From: JANMMJ01 sp964543235
Lineage (GTDB): Bacteria; Pseudomonadota; Alphaproteobacteria; Rhizobiales; Aestuariivirgaceae
Reading direction: 5' to 3'
Length of the DNA stretch: 64,000 nt
NCBI GenBank assembly: GCA_964543235.1
Contig: CAZIXE010000007.1
Span: 1-64,000, forward strand
Below are positions 60,317 through 64,000 of the stretch, piece after piece. The notes under the pieces are model-generated. The model was not told the DNA's origin, made no database searches, and saw only the letters and a list, made by a program, of their open reading frames with translations. Made by a program: the position numbers and the translations under genes. Within the stretch, counting starts at the first letter, position 1; each line of letters begins with the position of its first letter.

Positions 60317-61306
60317 ATGCTCGACAGATCAACATCGCGCCGTTCTCCCGGCAACCAGGAACGCGGGGCGGGCCGGATTGCCCGCAACCGCATGCGCATC
60401 GCCTGGATGTATTACGTCGAGGGCCTGACGCAGAACGAGATTGCCGACAAGCTCGGCATTGGCCGCGTGACGGTGGTCCGCAACATCAACGAGGCCCTGC
60501 GCCAGCGCGAAGTGAAGATCTGGATCGAGGGCGAGATTGCCGAGTGCCTTGAACTCGAGGCCGAACTCAAGCGGGCGTTCAACCTGAAGGATGCGGTGGT
60601 GGTGCCGGAACCCACCAATCCTGCGCTGATGGCGAAGGCGATCGGCGTGGCGGCGGGCATGTATGCCACCGAGAACATGACCGACGACATGTCGATCGGT
60701 GTCGGCTGGGGTGCGACCCTCTACGAGTCCCTGCAGACGCTGGCACCGCGCGAACTGGAGAACGTCCAGGTCATTTCCCTGCTCGGCGGCATCGTGCAGG
60801 CCCGGCGCTTCAATCCGTCGGAATTCGCCTGGCAGTTTGCGCGCACGATCGGCGCAGACTGCTATCTCCTGGCGGCGCCGGTGGTGGTCGATTCGCCGCA
60901 AACCAAGCAGGCCCTGATCGAGCGCTGCGGTCTCGACGAAGTCCTGCGCCGGGCCGAGCGCATGGACATGGCGCTGCTCAGCGTGGGCTACATGTCGCGC
61001 GACTCGACCGTCTTCCGCTTCGGATTCCTCTCAGACGAAGACCGGACCAGCCTGATCAAACTGGGCGCGGTCGGTGATCTCTTGTACAATTTCTATGATC
61101 GCGACGGCCGCCTGGTGGATCATCCAATCAATCAGCGCGTGATCGCCATGCCGATCGAACGGCTGCGCGATGTGCCCAGGCGGGTCATTGCGTCCGGCGG
61201 CAATGAAAAGGTTGACGCCCTGCTCGGCGTCATCAAATTGATCAATTGCAACGTGCTGATCACCAATGAGGCCACAGCCCGCGAATTGCTGATCCGGAAA
61301 GACTGA
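60317..61306 (+). CDS. SorC/DeoR-type sugar-binding transcriptional regulator
   Basis: 329 residues. N-terminal helix-turn-helix (RIAWMYYVEGLTQNEIADKLGIGRVTVVRNINEA near 25-58) and a SorC-type ligand domain (VVPEPTNPAL, then GVGWGATLYESLQTL). SorC proteins respond to phosphorylated or free sugars. Divergent from the CUT1 transporter and first in a tandem row of an unknown protein, a sugar isomerase-like protein and a Gfo/Idh/MocA enzyme. ATG 60317 preferred to an upstream in-frame TTG. Confidence 0.92.
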   Translation: MLDRSTSRRSPGNQERGAGRIARNRMRIAWMYYVEGLTQNEIADKLGIGRVTVVRNINEALRQREVKIWIEGEIAECLELEAELKRAFNLKDAVVVPEPTNPALMAKAIGVAAGMYATENMTDDMSIGVGWGATLYESLQTLAPRELENVQVISLLGGIVQARRFNPSEFAWQFARTIGADCYLLAAPVVVDSPQTKQALIERCGLDEVLRRAERMDMALLSVGYMSRDSTVFRFGFLSDEDRTSLIKLGAVGDLLYNFYDRDGRLVDHPINQRVIAMPIERLRDVPRRVIASGGNEKVDALLGVIKLINCNVLITNEATARELLIRKD

Positions 61307-61947
61307 TGCTGACCCCGCTCAAGACCGAAGTCCTCAAGGTTGACGACCTGAGCCATGAAGCGCGCCGGTTCCGCACGATCCTGTGGTCGTTCGAACGCAA
61401 TCTCGAGCTTCTGTTCAAGGACACCGGACTGACGGCGCGCGTCGACCATGCCGCGCTGGCCAATGCCTTCTCGAAGTGGCGCCAGGCCTTCGACAGGTCG
61501 AAGCACCTCGCCAATATCAACCGGCACGATTTCGTCATCTATGCCGCCGGCCTGATGCTCAAGGAATTGATCGCGGCGGCCCCGCTGAAGGCGGTGAGCG
61601 AGGATCAGCAGAACCTGCCAACGTTGCCGGCGCATGTCGACCACCGCCTGGAGCGCTGGCCGGAAGGTTATGCCTACACGAGCTTCTGCCTGTCGGTCGC
61701 GGCGGCGATCCTGAAGGAAATGGGCGATGACGAACCGGTGCCGGCGAAGTCCGCGGACGAACTGGCCTTCTGGGACTCGTTCCGGGAACATGCGGCGGAA
61801 AGCCCTGCCACGGCAGTGGCTTTTTTCGATCTGGTCTGCGGCCAGGATCCGAACTGGGAGGCGCCGGACGTGCCGTGGCTGCGCCGGGCCTTCCAGCAGG
61901 AGAATGCGCTTGCCGGGGCACACGGCAAGCAGCGGGCAGTCGAATAG
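61306..61947 (+). CDS. Conserved-looking protein of unknown function
   Basis: 213 residues without signal peptide or recognised motif, largely helical (FRTILWSFERNLELLFKDTG, FSKWRQAFDRSKHLANINRH, TSFCLSVAAAILKEMG). Its ATG overlaps the SorC stop (TGATG), so the pair is translationally coupled. It may modulate the regulator or belong to the same catabolic pathway; function not inferable. Confidence 0.8.
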   Translation: MLTPLKTEVLKVDDLSHEARRFRTILWSFERNLELLFKDTGLTARVDHAALANAFSKWRQAFDRSKHLANINRHDFVIYAAGLMLKELIAAAPLKAVSEDQQNLPTLPAHVDHRLERWPEGYAYTSFCLSVAAAILKEMGDDEPVPAKSADELAFWDSFREHAAESPATAVAFFDLVCGQDPNWEAPDVPWLRRAFQQENALAGAHGKQRAVE

Positions 61948-62085
61948 ATTCTGTATCCCGGCGGCTCTTCGCGGCAGCCGGTGGAGCCCCATTCCTCTCG
62001 CGCCCCTGCATATTTCACTCGCCATCGCACCTGCTTGACGCTAACTGGAAACGACGCCTTCACGAACCCGTTCCTGCTCCGAGCC

Positions 62086-62835
62086 ATGCCCCAGCGCCTG
62101 TCCTTCCAGCTTTACAGTGCCCGCGACCATGGCCCGCTTGCCGACGTGCTGGCGCTTCTTGCCCGTGTCGGCTACCGCGAGGTCGAGGGCTTTGGCGGTG
62201 CCTACCGCGATCCGAAAAAGGTGCGGCAACTGCTCGAGAAACACGGGCTTACCATGCCGACCGGCCATTTCGACCTGGACCTCCTCGAGAATGACCGCGG
62301 CCGGGCGCTCGCCATCGCCAGAACCCTGGGTATCCGGCACATCTATTGCCCCTATATCGCCGAGGAGCAGCGCCCCAGGTCGGCTGCCGGCTGGACCCGA
62401 TTCGGCAAGCGCCTTGCCAGCATCGGTGCCGCTGTGCGCGGCGAGGGCCTGAGCTTCGGCTGGCACAATCACGACTTCGAATTCCGGAAACTCCCGGATG
62501 GCAGCCTGCCGATCGAGAGGCTGTTCGCGGCGGCTCCGATGATCGACTGGGAATGCGATGTCGCCTGGGTAGCAAGGGCAGTGCGCAACCCTGTCAGGTG
62601 GATCAAGACCTTTGCCGCGCGCATCACGGCGGTCCATGTGAAGGACATCGCCCGGCCCGGCGAGAATACCGACGAGGACGGCTGGGCGGATGTGGGCAAG
62701 GGTGTCCTCGACTGGCCGGCGTTGTTCAGGACGCTCGGCAACAGCCGGACGCTGCATTACGTCATGGAGCATGACAGGCCGCGCGATCTCGAACGCTTTG
62801 CGCGGAATTCGTTCAATTTCGTAAAGGCCATCTGA
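62086..62835 (+). CDS. Sugar phosphate isomerase/epimerase (xylose-isomerase-like TIM barrel)
   Basis: 249 residues. LSFQLYSARDHGPLADVLALL near the start, GYREVEGFGGAYRDPKK, SFGWHNHDFEFRKL and HVKDIARPGENTDEDGWADVGKG give the AP_endonuc_2-type barrel with metal ligands (E, D, H) at expected places. Similar to inosose and related keto-sugar enzymes. ATG 62086 follows the upstream gene by about 140 bases; no strong ribosome site is visible. Exact reaction unknown. Confidence 0.85.
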   Translation: MPQRLSFQLYSARDHGPLADVLALLARVGYREVEGFGGAYRDPKKVRQLLEKHGLTMPTGHFDLDLLENDRGRALAIARTLGIRHIYCPYIAEEQRPRSAAGWTRFGKRLASIGAAVRGEGLSFGWHNHDFEFRKLPDGSLPIERLFAAAPMIDWECDVAWVARAVRNPVRWIKTFAARITAVHVKDIARPGENTDEDGWADVGKGVLDWPALFRTLGNSRTLHYVMEHDRPRDLERFARNSFNFVKAI

Positions 62836-62844
62836 GAGGTTTCC

Positions 62845-63978
62845 ATGGCGCGCCCGCTTGGCGTCGGCATCATCGGCTGCGGCAATATCTCGACGACCTA
62901 CCTGAGCCTGGCGCCGCTGTTTCGCGATGTCGAGGTCAGGGCCTGTGCCGACAAGGACCGCAGCGCTGCCGAGCGGCGCGGCGCCGAATTCGGCATTGCG
63001 GCACTGAGCGTCCGGGAGCTTCTTGCCAGTGACGAGATCGATATCGTTGTCAATCTCACGGTGCCGGCCGCCCATGCCCAGATTTCGAAGCAGATTCTTG
63101 CCGCCGGCAAGCACGTCTATTCGGAAAAGCCCCTGGTGCTGTCGCTGGCAGAGGGCCGTGAGATCGCCGCTCTCGCGAAAAGGAAGCGCCTCAAGGTGGC
63201 CAGCGCACCGGATACGTTTCTCGGCGGCGCGCACCAGCGGGCGCGGCGCGCCATTGACCAGGGCGCTATCGGCAGGATCGCGTCGGGAACGGCCCACTTC
63301 CTCAGCCCCGGCATGGAGAGCTGGCATCCCAATCCGGACTTCTTCTTCAAACCGGGCGGCGGTCCGGTGCTCGACATGGGGCCCTACTACATCGCCAATC
63401 TGATCCAGTTGCTGGGTCCGGTCCGGCGGGTTGCAGCGCTTGCCGGCATGGCGCGCAAGACCCGCATCATCACCAGTGAGCCGCGCCGCGGCCAGAAGAT
63501 CGCGGTCAGGACGCCCACCACCATTCACGGCCTGCTCGAATTCGTAAGCGGCGCGCAGGTGACGCTCAGCATGAGCTGGGACGTGCATGCGCACCGCCAC
63601 CAGCATACGGAGCTCTACGGGACGGATGGAGCATTGTTCCTTCCGGATCCCAACTTCTTCGGCGGCGAGGTGCTGATTGCGGGACGCGACGGTGCGGTCG
63701 GACCGCTCGACGGCTGGCCGCACCCGCTGGGTTTCGCCAACCAGGAAACGCCGCGCGGCAGGCAAGCGAATTACCGCGGCGCCGGTCTTGCCGACCTGGC
63801 GCGGGCAATCCGCGAACGGCGCGAGCCCCGATGCTCGCTGGAACGGGCCCTGCATGCCATCGAAATCATGCTGGCGCTGCTCGGATCAGGCGAAACCGGC
63901 CGGTTCGTCACGCTCAAGACCCGCTGCACGCGGCCGCCCATACTCGGCGTCGAGGAAGCGCAGGCGATGCTGAAGTGA
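62845..63978 (+). CDS. Gfo/Idh/MocA family oxidoreductase
   Basis: 377 residues. Rossmann motif GIIGCGNIS at 8-16 and catalytic EKP (94-96) in HVYSEKPLVL, with a C-terminal sheet domain (GGPVLDMGPYYIANL, as in sugar dehydrogenases). It should oxidise a ring or polyol hydroxyl group, fitting the sugar cluster. Starts nine bases after the isomerase stop, so the two are co-transcribed. An ATG at 63981, after GTGAGG, may begin a further gene cut by the window end. Confidence 0.9.
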   Translation: MARPLGVGIIGCGNISTTYLSLAPLFRDVEVRACADKDRSAAERRGAEFGIAALSVRELLASDEIDIVVNLTVPAAHAQISKQILAAGKHVYSEKPLVLSLAEGREIAALAKRKRLKVASAPDTFLGGAHQRARRAIDQGAIGRIASGTAHFLSPGMESWHPNPDFFFKPGGGPVLDMGPYYIANLIQLLGPVRRVAALAGMARKTRIITSEPRRGQKIAVRTPTTIHGLLEFVSGAQVTLSMSWDVHAHRHQHTELYGTDGALFLPDPNFFGGEVLIAGRDGAVGPLDGWPHPLGFANQETPRGRQANYRGAGLADLARAIRERREPRCSLERALHAIEIMLALLGSGETGRFVTLKTRCTRPPILGVEEAQAMLK

Positions 63979-64000
63979 GGATGGTGGGCGATACTGGACT

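Noticed and set aside
62041..63855. 604-codon open frame opposite the isomerase and Gfo/Idh genes
   Set aside because: It is antisense to two clear genes with strong motifs; GC-rich codon bias leaves long antisense frames open. No ribosome site, domain or signal is seen.

Overview
The window looks like a GC-rich alphaproteobacterial chromosome, most likely Hyphomicrobiales (Rhizobiales). The evidence is the dnaX-ybaB-recR block with an SRP RNA just upstream, the def-fmt-truA block facing dapE, soxBDAG, a SorC-type sugar regulator and many ABC uptake and catabolic clusters. A run of exactly 100 N inside fmt marks a scaffold gap, so this is a draft or metagenome assembly. I see no insertion sequences, CRISPR arrays, tRNAs, rRNAs or prophage.

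Layout. 1-5 kb: end-truncated SDR; a TetR gene with a palindromic operator inside its own promoter; a bicupin; and a polyamine/opine-type ABC importer (binding protein and two permeases, no ATPase). 5-11 kb: a CUT2 (FrcBCA-like) sugar ABC transporter, two SDRs, a Tat-exported cyclase-family hydrolase and a decayed PfkB kinase. 11-14 kb: sulfotransferase, DUF2147 protein, TadG-like VWA protein. 14-17 kb: recR, ybaB, dnaX and ffs. 17-20 kb: a PQQ alcohol dehydrogenase with a lanthanide-type active site, a cytochrome c and an SNase-fold protein. 20-24 kb: def, fmt, truA, dapE, a DUF805 protein, a trypsin-like protease and a frameshifted small secreted protein. 25-35 kb: a dimethylglycine-dehydrogenase-like flavoprotein, YbaK protein, TetR with twin operators before two membrane proteins, and soxBDAG. 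35-44 kb: argE, then a minus-strand oxygenase operon (flavin reductase, HpaB-type monooxygenase, FMO-like flavoprotein, RidA, Rieske oxygenase, DUF1028) divergent from LysR-dadA. 44-47 kb: small membrane proteins and an exopolysaccharide-priming glycosyltransferase. 47-64 kb: a probable sugar/polyol catabolic region.

How it works together. The 47-64 kb region appears to be one split system. An orphan UgpC-type ATPase is divergent from a catabolic operon (SAF-domain dehydrogenase of the COG4091 type, acetoin-dehydrogenase-like E1 alpha, E1 beta and E2, and a PfkB kinase). About 3 kb beyond that operon lies a CUT1 importer without an ATPase, divergent from a SorC regulator followed by an unknown protein, a sugar isomerase-like protein and a Gfo/Idh/MocA dehydrogenase. 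This is the strongest candidate for an undescribed pathway; the substrate cannot be read from sequence. The second candidate is the oxygenase operon at 36.2-42.0 kb. Sox and the DMGDH-like protein point to catabolism of N-methylated amines. Antisense open frames opposite these genes were judged shadows.
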